From contig NZ_CP133720.1 of the NCBI RefSeq assembly GCF_031326225.1, forward strand, positions 3,224,001 through 3,288,000: a stretch of 64,000 nt of DNA. The letters run 5' to 3'. Of this stretch, positions 17,935 to 27,011 are shown piece after piece. Source of the stretch: Undibacterium cyanobacteriorum. GTDB lineage: Bacteria; Pseudomonadota; Gammaproteobacteria; Burkholderiales; Burkholderiaceae_D. The notes beneath the pieces are model-generated. The model saw only the letters and a program-made list of their open reading frames with translations. It had not been told where the DNA came from and made no database searches. The translations under genes and the position numbers were made by a program. The stretch's first letter is position 1. Each line of letters opens with the position of its first letter.

Positions 17935-19063
17935 AGTAAGCTGGCGCGAAGTGCGCGTCTTCGGTTTCACGAATCAAATGTTGAACGACCGATTGATAAT
18001 TCGCCGAGCGTTGGAAAATGCCACGTTGAATATCGGATGAAGCGCCATGTAAAAACAAGGCGCGCAACTTTTCATCCATCGCACGATACAGTCCAAGTTC
18101 ATGCGCCACCGGAGCCAGTCGCGCCAACCACTGGTCGAAATAATCATGTAAGGCGATCGGAGTTTCACTTTCCCAGTCGATAATTTCGGCGGCCAATCCA
18201 CGACGGCGTACCCGCCATTTGTTTTCCTCAAGACAGGCGCGCGATTGCGGACGCGGCAGGCTTCCTTGTCGATAGTCGCGCACCAAGCTTGCCACTTCAC
18301 ATTGGAGCAAAGCCGTGATCAACCAAATATGCTCTAAGGAAGGGGTCGCATCACAGATTCGAACTTCTAAGGTGTGATAGCGATGATGTAAGCGAAGATC
18401 TTCCCACATACCATGTTGCGCCTCGAGCGTGCCGACCTTACGTAGCACTTCGATGTGTTTGAAATACTCTTCTTCGGAAGCCCAAATATCGGGCGTCCCC
18501 ATGCGTGGCAAGCGATCAAGAATAGAATGACGCCAACTTTGTACGCCCGTGTCACGCCCTTCAAAGAACGGCGAACTCAGTGAAATAGCAAACACCGGTG
18601 CCAGCCGATTCCGCAAAGAATTAAAGATCGGCATCACCGGAATGCCCTGCGGCACACCAAGATGCACATGAAAACCGTAAGACATCAGACTACGCATGAT
18701 GTCGGCGTATTCATCGACTAAACGAATATAGTGCTGATGCTTATCTTGCTCGCCATTGATCTCTTGGTTTTTCCAATTGGAAAAAGGATGGACCCCAGCC
18801 GACAAAATTCTTTGGCCCTGCGCCTGTGCTCGCTTGCGAATCACCTCGCGCATGCTAGCAACACTAGCGACCACCTGATCTGGGGTATAGCAAATCGGTG
18901 TCTGAAGTTCCACCACGGCTTTATGTAGCTCGCACGATGAGCTGCCGTTCTGATCAGGAAAATCACGCACACCGCGATCGAAATCATGCGCCGCGAGTTC
19001 CAAACTCACTTGATCGACAATTTGCAGTTCTTCTTCTGCACCCAGGGTAATCATCTCGTCCAT
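17924..19063 (-). CDS. ybdK: Carboxylate-amine ligase, YbdK/GCS2 family
   Basis: 379-aa member of the type 2 glutamate-cysteine ligase family. The start at 19063 has GGAGGA upstream and gives the typical N-terminus ITLGAEEELQIVDQVSLEL. Other hallmarks are the SSCELHKAVVELQTPIC segment, the HVHLGVPQG metal/ATP-binding motif and RYHTLEVRICDATPS. E. coli YbdK has weak gamma-glutamyl-cysteine ligase activity; the true substrate in this group is often unknown. The stop overlaps the start of the ATP-grasp-like gene by 11 nt, so both are translated together. Confidence 0.88.
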   Translation of the reverse strand: MDEMITLGAEEELQIVDQVSLELAAHDFDRGVRDFPDQNGSSSCELHKAVVELQTPICYTPDQVVASVASMREVIRKRAQAQGQRILSAGVHPFSNWKNQEINGEQDKHQHYIRLVDEYADIMRSLMSYGFHVHLGVPQGIPVMPIFNSLRNRLAPVFAISLSSPFFEGRDTGVQSWRHSILDRLPRMGTPDIWASEEEYFKHIEVLRKVGTLEAQHGMWEDLRLHHRYHTLEVRICDATPSLEHIWLITALLQCEVASLVRDYRQGSLPRPQSRACLEENKWRVRRRGLAAEIIDWESETPIALHDYFDQWLARLAPVAHELGLYRAMDEKLRALFLHGASSDIQRGIFQRSANYQSVVQHLIRETEDAHFAPAYYVQ

Positions 19064-19531
19064 GACAAAGTCCTCCCGACCTATGAACGAACGCGCCCTA
19101 CTACAGTGCAAGAAGGCAAAAATTCATGTGCGTCACGCCCAGTCCGCCATCATTAACAAACTAAAAATTAAAGCTAACAAGAGTGTATGTTGCTGAGCTT
19201 GATTTCATTTGCCATAACAAGGCGCGTAAACGGCGTCAATTTATCGATTCAGTGAGTTTTTCAAAGGGCAACCCACGGGATACGCAAACGCAAGATCCAT
19301 ACAAACGAATGCTAGTGAGCAAAGGCCCTTAGATAAACTTGCAAAATATGCACTAAATGAGTTAATGTGCAGTTTTTCGACTTTGCCAGAAATGAGCGGG
19401 CATAGTGAAGTCAACAGCAAAGTCTTCAGTTTGAGAATGCATACTGACGTTGACTCGCACTGGGTCGCGCGATGCCGTCTCTGGTACACGTGAGTTGGTC
19501 GTCCAACTTTATTTGTAATTAGGTTCCATCT
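19064..19531. other. Gene-free interval, 468 nt
   Basis: It separates the divergent ligase and acetyltransferase genes and must hold promoters for both. The middle is AT-rich (19150-19240). I see no repeat, strong palindrome or clear promoter. A leftward open frame at 19241-19702 overlaps the GNAT gene and is rejected. Confidence 0.45.
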
Positions 19532-20011
19532 ATGATCAGAAACGCCACCAGCCAAGATTTCTCCTTCTTCTATCGACTCTATATGCATCCGGAAATCAAT
19601 CCCTACTTGCTGTATGAGTTGATGGATGAAGCAAGCTTTGCGCCAATTTATGAGGAACTGCTGCGCAGCGGCGTCTTGTATGTATTTGAAGATCAGGGAC
19701 AAAGCGCAGGCATGTTCAAATTCATCCCCTTACAACATCGAACCGATCACATCGCGTATTTGGGCGGGCTTGCCATCGCCCCAGAATTCGCAGGTAAGGG
19801 CTTGGCCTTGAGCATGTTTGATGCCATTTTCGAGCTTGCCGCCAGCAAGCAGATTCGCCGCATTGAACTCAGTGTAGCAACCCACAACCACCGCGCGATT
19901 CGCCTGTATGAAAAAGTGGGCTTTCAAGTTGAAGGAATCTTGAAGAACTACACCCACCTCAAAAGTGAGGGGCGTTTTATTGATGAGCAGTTGATGGCCC
20001 GCATCACTTAA
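19532..20011 (+). CDS. GNAT family N-acetyltransferase
   Basis: 159-aa acetyl-CoA-dependent transferase. The central strand YLGGLAIAPEFAGKGLALSM contains the V/I-x-P and Q/R-x-x-G-x-G/A acetyl-CoA-binding motif, followed by IELSVATHNHRAIRLYEKVGF, the typical motif B, and a C-terminal FIDEQLMARI. It resembles ribosomal-protein or small-molecule acetyltransferases of the RimJ/RimI group; substrate unknown. Only a weak AGG precedes the ATG. It is followed after 70 nt by a lipoprotein gene in the same direction. Confidence 0.9.
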   Translation: MIRNATSQDFSFFYRLYMHPEINPYLLYELMDEASFAPIYEELLRSGVLYVFEDQGQSAGMFKFIPLQHRTDHIAYLGGLAIAPEFAGKGLALSMFDAIFELAASKQIRRIELSVATHNHRAIRLYEKVGFQVEGILKNYTHLKSEGRFIDEQLMARIT

Positions 20012-20081
20012 TCAAGCGTTCACTTAATCACGCAATCACCCAAGCTACCTATTCATATTTCTTAGCACTACGATCCTGGCC

Positions 20082-20549
20082 ATGCGTTACTTACTACCAC
20101 TACTCATCGTACTTTCAATCGCTGGCCTGCATGCCTGCAATAAGCCTGTCGAAACCACGGAAAACATCCCCGCACGATTAAGCATTTCATGGTCGGAACC
20201 TGTGAATCCAGCGAATGCCAATCAGCTCAGGCACGACCTCGATCCACAACGACGCGCAGAGCTCACAAAAATTAGCCCATTCAAGCTAGAATCGACCCTT
20301 CACTTTTCTCCCAACAAAGGCGAAACCATCGATTTCATAGTGCGTTTTGAAAAAGAGATCAAATTCGAAGATAAAGAAAAAATCATGCCGCAACTGAAGA
20401 CGATTTTTCAGGAACAAACTTTTAATGCCAACTTCCAAGCCGCCACTTGGAAGAAGGTAATCGAAGAACGGACTGGCATTTTTTTACAAAACAAAAGGCA
20501 GGCAACATTCTTAGGACCTCCAAAAACAATTGAAATCCCCTCGAAGTAA
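20082..20549 (+). CDS. Small putative lipoprotein
   Basis: 155 aa, not recognised. The N-terminus MRYLLPLLIVLSIAGLHAC is a lipoprotein signal with Cys19 as the predicted acylated residue. The mature part is charged, with a strand-rich stretch (FKLESTLHFSPNKGETIDFIVRF) and a Lys/Glu-rich helix. It has no membrane segment beyond the signal. It is likely a periplasmic-facing lipoprotein of unknown role, codirectional with the flanking genes. Confidence 0.7.
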   Translation: MRYLLPLLIVLSIAGLHACNKPVETTENIPARLSISWSEPVNPANANQLRHDLDPQRRAELTKISPFKLESTLHFSPNKGETIDFIVRFEKEIKFEDKEKIMPQLKTIFQEQTFNANFQAATWKKVIEERTGIFLQNKRQATFLGPPKTIEIPSK

Positions 20550-20688
20550 GCTCGCCATTCAGGACAGTTTGATCAGCCCAACATCGATCTCTACCTCTAC
20601 CATAGATTGACAGCCCATATCGATTGCCGTAGATTGAGCCATCGTCGAATTGACTTCGATATGGCTCGTCGTACCAACGCAAATCCCT

Positions 20689-22872
20689 ATGCGCAAATTA
20701 CTCACTAAACTATTTGGTGCTTCTTCCAACACCGATCAAAAACCAAAGACGGAAACCGCTGCAGAACATTCGACCGCACCTGCAGCCCCAACGCAGCCCC
20801 ATGGCCCTAGCGCTTCTCTCAAAGACCAGATCAACCACGCCTTAGAACAACAGAACTTTTCTGGTGCTGAGCCGATGTTGTCGGAAGCGATACATCAAGA
20901 ACCACACAATCTCAGTCTCCGCACCAATCATGCCTATACACTGATTCAATTAGGTCGCATCGGCGAGGCAGAAGCCGCCCTACAAGCCGCATTGCAGATC
21001 GACGCCAAGCATCTTGATACTCATTTTATGTTGGCAGGATTGCTCACCGCTCAAGGACAGCATCAAGCCGCTTTCACAAGCTATCAAGACTGTCTCCAAC
21101 TGGATTCTCGCTTCGCCCCTGCCTATCTCAACGCGATTCGTTTAGCAATCGATCTTGGCCAGCTCGAACAGGCGCTTCACTTGCTCAATCAAGCGAGACA
21201 ATCGAATTTACATCTGGTTGACTTTGATATGCTGGCTGGTGAAGCCTTGCAGCGCAGCGGAAGAATCAAAGAAGCAATTCACGCTTACCAGGCCGTGCTG
21301 CAACAACAAGCGTCACTGAGCTTGGCGCATTTTCGCCTCGCGGAACTCCTTGCAGAAATCAATCGAATCGACCAAGCCATTCCGCACGCAGAAACCTTTC
21401 TGCAGCAAAATCCGCGCCTGCTACCCGCGGTCTTATTGCTGGGTCGGCTTCATATGCAAAGCGAGCATCTCGAAGTTGCATTATCCTATTTCGAACAAGC
21501 GCGCGAACTCGATCCGCAATCAATCGAAGCCTTAGCTAACGGTGGGTCAATGCTACAGCAACTGGGTCGCTACGATGAAGCATTGCTACGCTATGAAACG
21601 GTACTCAAGATCGCCCCGCATATCGCCATTGTCTGGCATAACAAAGGCCGCATCGCCTATGATAGAAAAGATTTTGAAGGCGCTCGCATCGCCTTGGAAC
21701 AGGCGCTTCAACTGCAGCCGAATGATCCTAACATGGTCCATCACTATGGCCTCGCGCTAACCGGCCTCGAACGTTATCAAGAAGCGATACAGCAGTACGA
21801 TCGTGCCATCGCGCTGAACCCACAACATCCATTTGCCTATTTCGATCGCGGCAAAACTTCCTTACGCTTGGAACGCTACGATACTGCTTTGGTCGATCTC
21901 GAACATAGCATCCAACTCACGCCGAATTTTCCCGAAGCGAATTTCGAAATCGCTTTTGCTTTACTCGCCAAAGGACAGTTGGCACGCGGCTTTCAACAAT
22001 ATGAATGGCGTTGGCGCTGCGATCCTTTCAAAACCAAGATTCGACCATTCTTGCAACCAGCATGGGATGGTATCTTGCCCATTATGGGCAAACGTATTCT
22101 TGTATTCGCGGAGCAAGGCTTGGGGGATAGCATACAATTTGCTCGCTATGCGATAGAGCTCCTGGAGCGAGGCGCGATTCCCATACTCGAAGTACAGCCG
22201 CCCTTGGTCACACTATTCAAGCAACTACCTGGCATACAGCATGTCATCGCACAAGGCGATCCGCTGCCTGCCTTTGATCTGCATGCGCCCTTAATGAGCC
22301 TGCCTAAACTCTGTGGCACCGATCTCAACTCGGTACCCTCGCGCGCGAGCTATTATGAGCATCAACAAATCGGCTCTTCAGCTCTGCATGATTGGGCCAA
22401 CCAGATCCAGCCATCAACCCGCAAAAAAATTGGCGTGGTCTGGGCAGGTAGTCGCGACTTTGTGCATGATAAGAAACGCTCCGTTCCGTTTGCTGTGTTT
22501 GAAAAACTCTTGCAGGTGGATGCGCAATTTCACTGCCTGCAAAAAGAAATCAGCGACGCGGATCTACACAGCCTACAAAAGTATGGCATTCCCTTTCACG
22601 GCAATGAACTCGACGACTTACTGGAAACCGCTGCCTTAATCTCACAGATGGATCTCGTGATTACGGTCGACACTTCGATCGCCCATCTCGCAGGATCTCT
22701 TGGCAAGCCGACTTTCATCATGTTGCCGTTCAATCCAGACTGGCGTTGGATGTTAGAAAGACAGGACACACCGTGGTATCCCTCCGCTCGCCTATTCCGA
22801 CAAAGAAAAATCTACGATTGGGAACCTGTCATCGCCAACATCGAAGAAGAACTACGCAGTGTGATCGCTTAA
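20689..22872 (+). CDS. TPR protein fused to a glycosyltransferase-like domain
   Basis: 727-aa two-part protein. After a polar linker, residues ~60-460 form about ten to eleven tetratricopeptide repeats (recurring A...L..A..LxPxx pattern, for example YDEALLRYETVLKIAPH and YQEAIQQYDRAIALNPQ). The C-terminal ~270 residues look like a GT9/GT41-like glycosyltransferase domain: KRILVFAEQGLGDSIQFARY, IGVVWAGSRDFVHDKKRS and LVITVDTSIAHLAGSLGKP (nucleotide-sugar site). Such fusions are widespread in proteobacteria and may modify proteins or be degenerate. The ATG at 20689 fits; a TTG 13 codons upstream is not needed. It is followed by a GTG gene after 12 nt, suggesting an operon. Confidence 0.85.
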   Translation: MRKLLTKLFGASSNTDQKPKTETAAEHSTAPAAPTQPHGPSASLKDQINHALEQQNFSGAEPMLSEAIHQEPHNLSLRTNHAYTLIQLGRIGEAEAALQAALQIDAKHLDTHFMLAGLLTAQGQHQAAFTSYQDCLQLDSRFAPAYLNAIRLAIDLGQLEQALHLLNQARQSNLHLVDFDMLAGEALQRSGRIKEAIHAYQAVLQQQASLSLAHFRLAELLAEINRIDQAIPHAETFLQQNPRLLPAVLLLGRLHMQSEHLEVALSYFEQARELDPQSIEALANGGSMLQQLGRYDEALLRYETVLKIAPHIAIVWHNKGRIAYDRKDFEGARIALEQALQLQPNDPNMVHHYGLALTGLERYQEAIQQYDRAIALNPQHPFAYFDRGKTSLRLERYDTALVDLEHSIQLTPNFPEANFEIAFALLAKGQLARGFQQYEWRWRCDPFKTKIRPFLQPAWDGILPIMGKRILVFAEQGLGDSIQFARYAIELLERGAIPILEVQPPLVTLFKQLPGIQHVIAQGDPLPAFDLHAPLMSLPKLCGTDLNSVPSRASYYEHQQIGSSALHDWANQIQPSTRKKIGVVWAGSRDFVHDKKRSVPFAVFEKLLQVDAQFHCLQKEISDADLHSLQKYGIPFHGNELDDLLETAALISQMDLVITVDTSIAHLAGSLGKPTFIMLPFNPDWRWMLERQDTPWYPSARLFRQRKIYDWEPVIANIEEELRSVIA

Positions 22873-22884
22873 GGAGAATACATA

Positions 22885-23535
22885 GTGGGAACGCGAGATA
22901 TTCGGATTGATCAATACATAGAGAAAGCAGCGCCATTTGCCCATGATATTTTGCGGCATCTGCGCGAACTCGTGCATCAACACTGCCCTGAGGCGAATGA
23001 AACGATTAAATGGAGCATGCCGCACTTTGAGTATGGCGGCAGTATTTTTTGCCGTTTTGCCGCGTTCAAACAGCACTGCAGCTTTGGTTTTTGGCTCGCC
23101 GAAGCGATGACGATCGACCACAAGATCGACAGCAAGAGTAGCGAAGCAATGGGACAATTCGGTCGCATCACGACGCTCGCGGATTTACCATCCGACAAAG
23201 AATTTGCGAAACTCATCAAACAGGCTAAAAAATTGCAAGATGCGGGCACCAAAGGCCCAATCCAAACCCGTAACGAAAGAAATGCGGCCAAGAACGCCAG
23301 CGACAAAGCCACCCAGCCACGCGAACTGCTCATACCACCGGAGTTCAGCGCGGCACTTCAAACAAACGCTGCCGCACTGGCGACCTTCGAAGGCTTTTCC
23401 TATTCAGCCAAAAAGGATTATGTCGAATGGTACGTGGAGGCAAAGACTGACGCGACTCGCACCAAACGCCTTGCACAAACATTAGAATGGTTGGCAGAGG
23501 GCAAACGCCGCAATTGGAAGTACGAAAAATGTTAA
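22885..23535 (+). CDS. YdeI/OmpD-associated family protein
   Basis: 216 aa. The first ~125 residues match the DUF1801/YdhG fold (FAHDILRHLRELVHQHCPEANETIKWSMPHFEYGG), and the C-terminal part (LIPPEFSAALQTNAAALATFEGFSYSAKKDYVEW) matches the OmdA domain, named for bacteriocin protection in YdeI proteins. GTG start at 22885 with AAGGAG 8 nt upstream, the Shine-Dalgarno overlapping the stop of the TPR gene. Its stop overlaps the next ATG at 23529. Biochemical role unknown; probably cytoplasmic. Confidence 0.85.
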   Translation: MGTRDIRIDQYIEKAAPFAHDILRHLRELVHQHCPEANETIKWSMPHFEYGGSIFCRFAAFKQHCSFGFWLAEAMTIDHKIDSKSSEAMGQFGRITTLADLPSDKEFAKLIKQAKKLQDAGTKGPIQTRNERNAAKNASDKATQPRELLIPPEFSAALQTNAAALATFEGFSYSAKKDYVEWYVEAKTDATRTKRLAQTLEWLAEGKRRNWKYEKC

Positions 23536-24275
23536 GCAAGCCTTCCCTCTCTTCCTCCACCGAATCTCCTTTACACAATGTGTTTTGGCAAAGCCTCAAC
23601 GGCCATCATCGTCATTTTTCGACGGGCGACACGAGAGCACGCCGTTACAGCACAGGCTTCTCTCCCATTGTTGGTTTTCCTCAAGAAGATCAAGCCGATT
23701 TTCACGCCTTGACGGAGCTTTTCGAGATCGGTGAGCAATTTTACTGTGGTGGTTGGACAGGCACTGTACCGGATGGTTGGACCCTTCATGCCGACGCTAA
23801 AATGTATCGCATGATATGGCAAGGCGATGCATCTTCAATTGATTTAGAGGCCGATGAGGACACTCATCGTAGTCGTTATCCCGACTTGGTCTTGGCCCCG
23901 GTGTTAGCCGAGCATGCCGAACAAGCCGTGGCATTAGCGCGGCTGACCAATCCGGGTCCATTTGGTTTGAGAACCATAGAACTGGGCGACTATCTCGCTT
24001 ATTTTCAAGATCAAAAATTGGTCGCCATGAGTGGCGAGCGTATGCATGCGGGGCAATTTCACGAAGTGAGTGGCGTCTGCACGCATCCTGATTTCCAAGG
24101 AAAAGGCTTAGCACGCCGTTTAATGAACATCATCATTAGTCGCCAATTGGCGCGCGGTGAAACGCCGTTTTTGCATGTGATGAGCCACAATCATCACGCT
24201 CATGAACTGTATCTAAGAATGGGTTTTCGCGACGACTGTGAAACACCGGTCCGCGTCTTATCGCGCGCCCGATAG
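23529..24275 (+). CDS. GNAT family N-acetyltransferase (FR47-like)
   Basis: 248 aa from the ATG at 23529, which overlaps the previous stop and has GGAAG upstream. The N-terminal half contains a ligand-like domain (STGFSPIVGFPQEDQADFHALTE). The C-terminal half is the acetyl-CoA domain: EVSGVCTHPDFQGKGLARRLMNIII with the classical Q-G-K-G-L-A-R loop, then HVMSHNHHAHELYLRMGFR. This layout matches FR47-like acetyltransferases. Substrate unknown. Last gene of the 20.7-24.3 kb rightward run. Confidence 0.88.
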   Translation: MLSKPSLSSSTESPLHNVFWQSLNGHHRHFSTGDTRARRYSTGFSPIVGFPQEDQADFHALTELFEIGEQFYCGGWTGTVPDGWTLHADAKMYRMIWQGDASSIDLEADEDTHRSRYPDLVLAPVLAEHAEQAVALARLTNPGPFGLRTIELGDYLAYFQDQKLVAMSGERMHAGQFHEVSGVCTHPDFQGKGLARRLMNIIISRQLARGETPFLHVMSHNHHAHELYLRMGFRDDCETPVRVLSRAR

Positions 24276-24401
24276 ATGCGTGAATCTGTTTGCAGCATCA
24301 GACTCCATGCTTTCTTAAAATGGTGATTTCATAAGTTCATAGGGTCATAAGTTCATAGAGTCGAAAATTCTTGAACTAGCAAAACAGAATAAGCCGCGCT
24401 T

Positions 24402-25151
24402 CTATTTGCGCATGAAGACCAAAGACTGCGCGTAGTGGTAATGAATCTGCTCGTCGCTGTAACGGTGCTCAGTTCCAACTGGGCAGGCCAGGCGAGCCAC
24501 ACAACGCACTCGGCACATTGACTCCTCCTGACTTCGATACTGCCAACATCGATCGAGATGGAATCCTGCATGATCCATCGCGTTGGCTGGGCATGCTTGG
24601 ACACAAGCACGCGTCTGGCATGCAACGCAGATCGAAACAGATTTCTGCTCTGCACTTCGCTGTTGCAATGGCAGCGAGCTGGCAAAGTTTGAATTGCAGA
24701 GCACAAGCACGCGATAGGCCGACCATAAACCGAATTCTGGATGAATGCCAATCATCAAGGGCGAGTTTTGATGCCAGGCCAAGAGACTCCCCAAACTCTG
24801 CAAATTCAAGGTAAAAGAACCAGGATATAGAAACAGGTAGCTCGCCTCAGCACCCAATTCATCACGGATAAACTGCTCTACCATTGTGATCGAGAATTGA
24901 TCCAAAGGATGCGCCTCTTGTGCATTGGTAAGATTCGCGTTCGCCTCCATGTGGGTTTGGGCTGCTTGCCAGAAGCGCGGTCCTCCATTGCCAAACAAGA
25001 GTAGCTGACGGAAATCAGCGGCTTGTGGGCAGGCTTGATGCAACTGTTGACGCAGCGTTTCCGGCAATTGCTCAAGCGGTATCGCCGCTTGAAGATTCAA
25101 GCCCACATCGCGCAGGAAAGCGGAATCCAGTTTTGTTTGCACGTCTTGCAT
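24402..25151 (-). CDS. 4Fe-4S ferredoxin-like protein resembling the QueG Fe-S region
   Basis: 249 aa from the ATG at 25151; a longer frame begins 28 codons upstream. The C-terminal part has two cysteine groups, CVACQTRACVQACP and CRVRCVARLACPVG, consistent with two 4Fe-4S clusters and reminiscent of the ferredoxin half of epoxyqueuosine reductase. The N-terminal ~150 residues are not obviously a cobalamin-binding domain, so it is not the canonical QueG, which is present at 59619-60737. Possible roles are electron transfer or a small reductase; no partner gene is adjacent. Confidence 0.72.
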   Translation of the reverse strand: MQDVQTKLDSAFLRDVGLNLQAAIPLEQLPETLRQQLHQACPQAADFRQLLLFGNGGPRFWQAAQTHMEANANLTNAQEAHPLDQFSITMVEQFIRDELGAEASYLFLYPGSFTLNLQSLGSLLAWHQNSPLMIGIHPEFGLWSAYRVLVLCNSNFASSLPLQQRSAEQKSVSICVACQTRACVQACPANAMDHAGFHLDRCWQYRSQEESMCRVRCVARLACPVGTEHRYSDEQIHYHYAQSLVFMRK

Positions 25152-25569
25152 GTGTTTTTGGTTCTTAGCTGATTTGATCTTGCGTCCTGCTATTCTCAAC
25201 GCTCCTGTCGTCAAAACGCAAGCGTTTCCAATCATCTGTCTTCTTGCCCAATCGAGCCTTCAACGCTTGGCTCATTACCGTGCTCGACTGCGCCATCAAG
25301 ATCATTATGGCAAACAAGAGAACCTGATCGAACATCCTCGCGATGCTAGGCATACACTCGAATCTTTCAGAAAACATGTCTCTTTTCCTATTTTTGATAA
25401 GCTTTTGATGAAATTTAAGCGATCTTAGCGAAAAACGCGGATGCAAAAGCGTGCGCCGGATCAGCGATGGTTTACAATGCAGCCTCTCATTGATTACCCA
25501 GAAAAATATCGCAAGCGCATTACAGCCTGCGCTGGGCATCAAACTCAAGCACATCGCACTTTATCCAGC

Positions 25570-26865
25570 ATGAATTTTCCAGACCTTGGCCTCGCATCAC
25601 CCCTCGTCACCAATCTCGCAAGTCTTGGCTTCCAAGAACCGACGCCGATACAAGCTGCAGTCATTCCTGCCTTGATCGAAAACAGAGATGTGTTGGCGTG
25701 CGCCCAAACTGGCTCAGGAAAAACCGCGGCATTTGTGCTGCCCTTACTGCATCACTTTCTGATGACACCTCGCCGTGAGCAAACTGGCGCGCGCAAAGCT
25801 TACGCGCTCATTTTGGTACCGACCCGCGAACTCGCGATCCAAGTGGGTGAGCAATTGCGCCGTTTCAGTGCTGGGCCACTCATGGCTCAAAGTGCACCGA
25901 AATTAGCGGTCTTATACGGTGGTATTTCCATTAATCCGCAGATGTTGTATTTGCGCGGTGGTGCCGACATTGTCGTTGCAACCCCGGGACGTTTGCTGGA
26001 TCTCATCAGCAAAAATGCGCTCAAGCTCGATGCCATCCAACATCTCATTCTGGACGAGGCCGATCGTATGTTGGCTCTTGGTTTTGCTGACGAGCTCGCG
26101 CAAGTGCTCAAACTGCTTCCAGCACAACGCCAAAATGCTTTCTTCTCGGCGACTTACACTAACAGCATCGCCGCCTTGGCGGAGCGAATGTTGCATGACC
26201 CTTTGAAAGTCAACATTGAAACGAGCGAGGTGACCGCACCCGCGATTGAACAAATTGCGATTCACGTAGAAGCGCCGCGCCGCACACAACTCTTGAAACA
26301 TTTATTCCAAGAGAAAAAATGGTCGCGCGTGATGGTGTTTGTCGCCAGCAAATACACGGCTGATCTACTTGCGACCAAACTGCGTCGCTTGCATATCAGT
26401 GCAGAAGCTTTTCACGGTGAACAGACTCAAGGCAAACGCGAACAAGTGATTCAAGACTTTAAGGCGGCCCGCGTAAAAATTTTGGTGGCAACCGACGTCG
26501 GAGCACGTGGGCTTGATATCAGCCAATTGCCAGTTGTCCTCAACTATGACTTACCTCGTTCGGCAGACGATTACTTACATCGAATTGGCCGTACGGGTCG
26601 CGCCGGCGAATCTGGCCTTGCGATTAGCTTTGTCTGCGCCGATGCGGCCAACGAAGCTCATTTTCGCTTGATCGAAAAACGTCACGGCCTCAAACTTGAA
26701 CGGCAACAGATCAAAGGTTTTGAGCCCTCGACAAGCAGCCTCGAGTCAGCCAAGCGTGCCAATGTCTCTGATCCTAACGGTGGCATCAAAGGCAAACGCC
26801 CTAGCAAGAAAGACAAGCTACGCGCCATTGCTGCGCAACAAGCGAAGACCGACAGCATCAGCTAG
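25570..26865 (+). CDS. DEAD-box ATP-dependent RNA helicase (RhlE-like)
   Basis: 431-aa RNA helicase. Motifs in order: Q motif GFQEPTPIQ, I AQTGSGKT, Ia PTRELA, Ib TPGR, II DEAD (LILDEADRM), III SAT, IV-V VFVASKYTADLL and ATDVGARGLD, VI HRIGRTGRAG. The C-terminal tail is basic (KGKRPSKKDKLRAIAAQQ). It probably unwinds structured RNA during ribosome assembly or mRNA decay. The ATG at 25570 matches the usual MNFPDLGL start; the frame is open to 25441, but that part has no helicase motif. A terminator follows. Confidence 0.9.
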   Translation: MNFPDLGLASPLVTNLASLGFQEPTPIQAAVIPALIENRDVLACAQTGSGKTAAFVLPLLHHFLMTPRREQTGARKAYALILVPTRELAIQVGEQLRRFSAGPLMAQSAPKLAVLYGGISINPQMLYLRGGADIVVATPGRLLDLISKNALKLDAIQHLILDEADRMLALGFADELAQVLKLLPAQRQNAFFSATYTNSIAALAERMLHDPLKVNIETSEVTAPAIEQIAIHVEAPRRTQLLKHLFQEKKWSRVMVFVASKYTADLLATKLRRLHISAEAFHGEQTQGKREQVIQDFKAARVKILVATDVGARGLDISQLPVVLNYDLPRSADDYLHRIGRTGRAGESGLAISFVCADAANEAHFRLIEKRHGLKLERQQIKGFEPSTSSLESAKRANVSDPNGGIKGKRPSKKDKLRAIAAQQAKTDSIS

Positions 26866-26881
26866 GCCCATTTCTCAAAAT

Positions 26882-26918
26882 AAAAAAGCCGCTCGTGGTG
26901 ACACGAACGGCTTCTTTT
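26882..26918. terminator. Bidirectional terminator between helicase and amylase
   Basis: A 12-bp stem with one mismatch (26886-26897 with 26902-26913, AAGCCGCTCGTG) and GTGA loop is flanked by A-run 26882-26887 and T-rich 26912-26918. It can end both the rightward helicase and the leftward amylase transcript. Confidence 0.8.
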
Positions 26919-27011
26919 GCATTCCGGATTGATGAAATCAATTTAAATGAATCTCAGCTTATCTTTCGATCCATTCACGGGTATGGGATCCAACTTTGGA
27001 CCCCAAAGCTA

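Noticed and set aside
19241..19702. Leftward 153-aa open frame
   Set aside because: It overlaps the well-supported GNAT gene at 19532 on the other strand, and its product has no family-like pattern.
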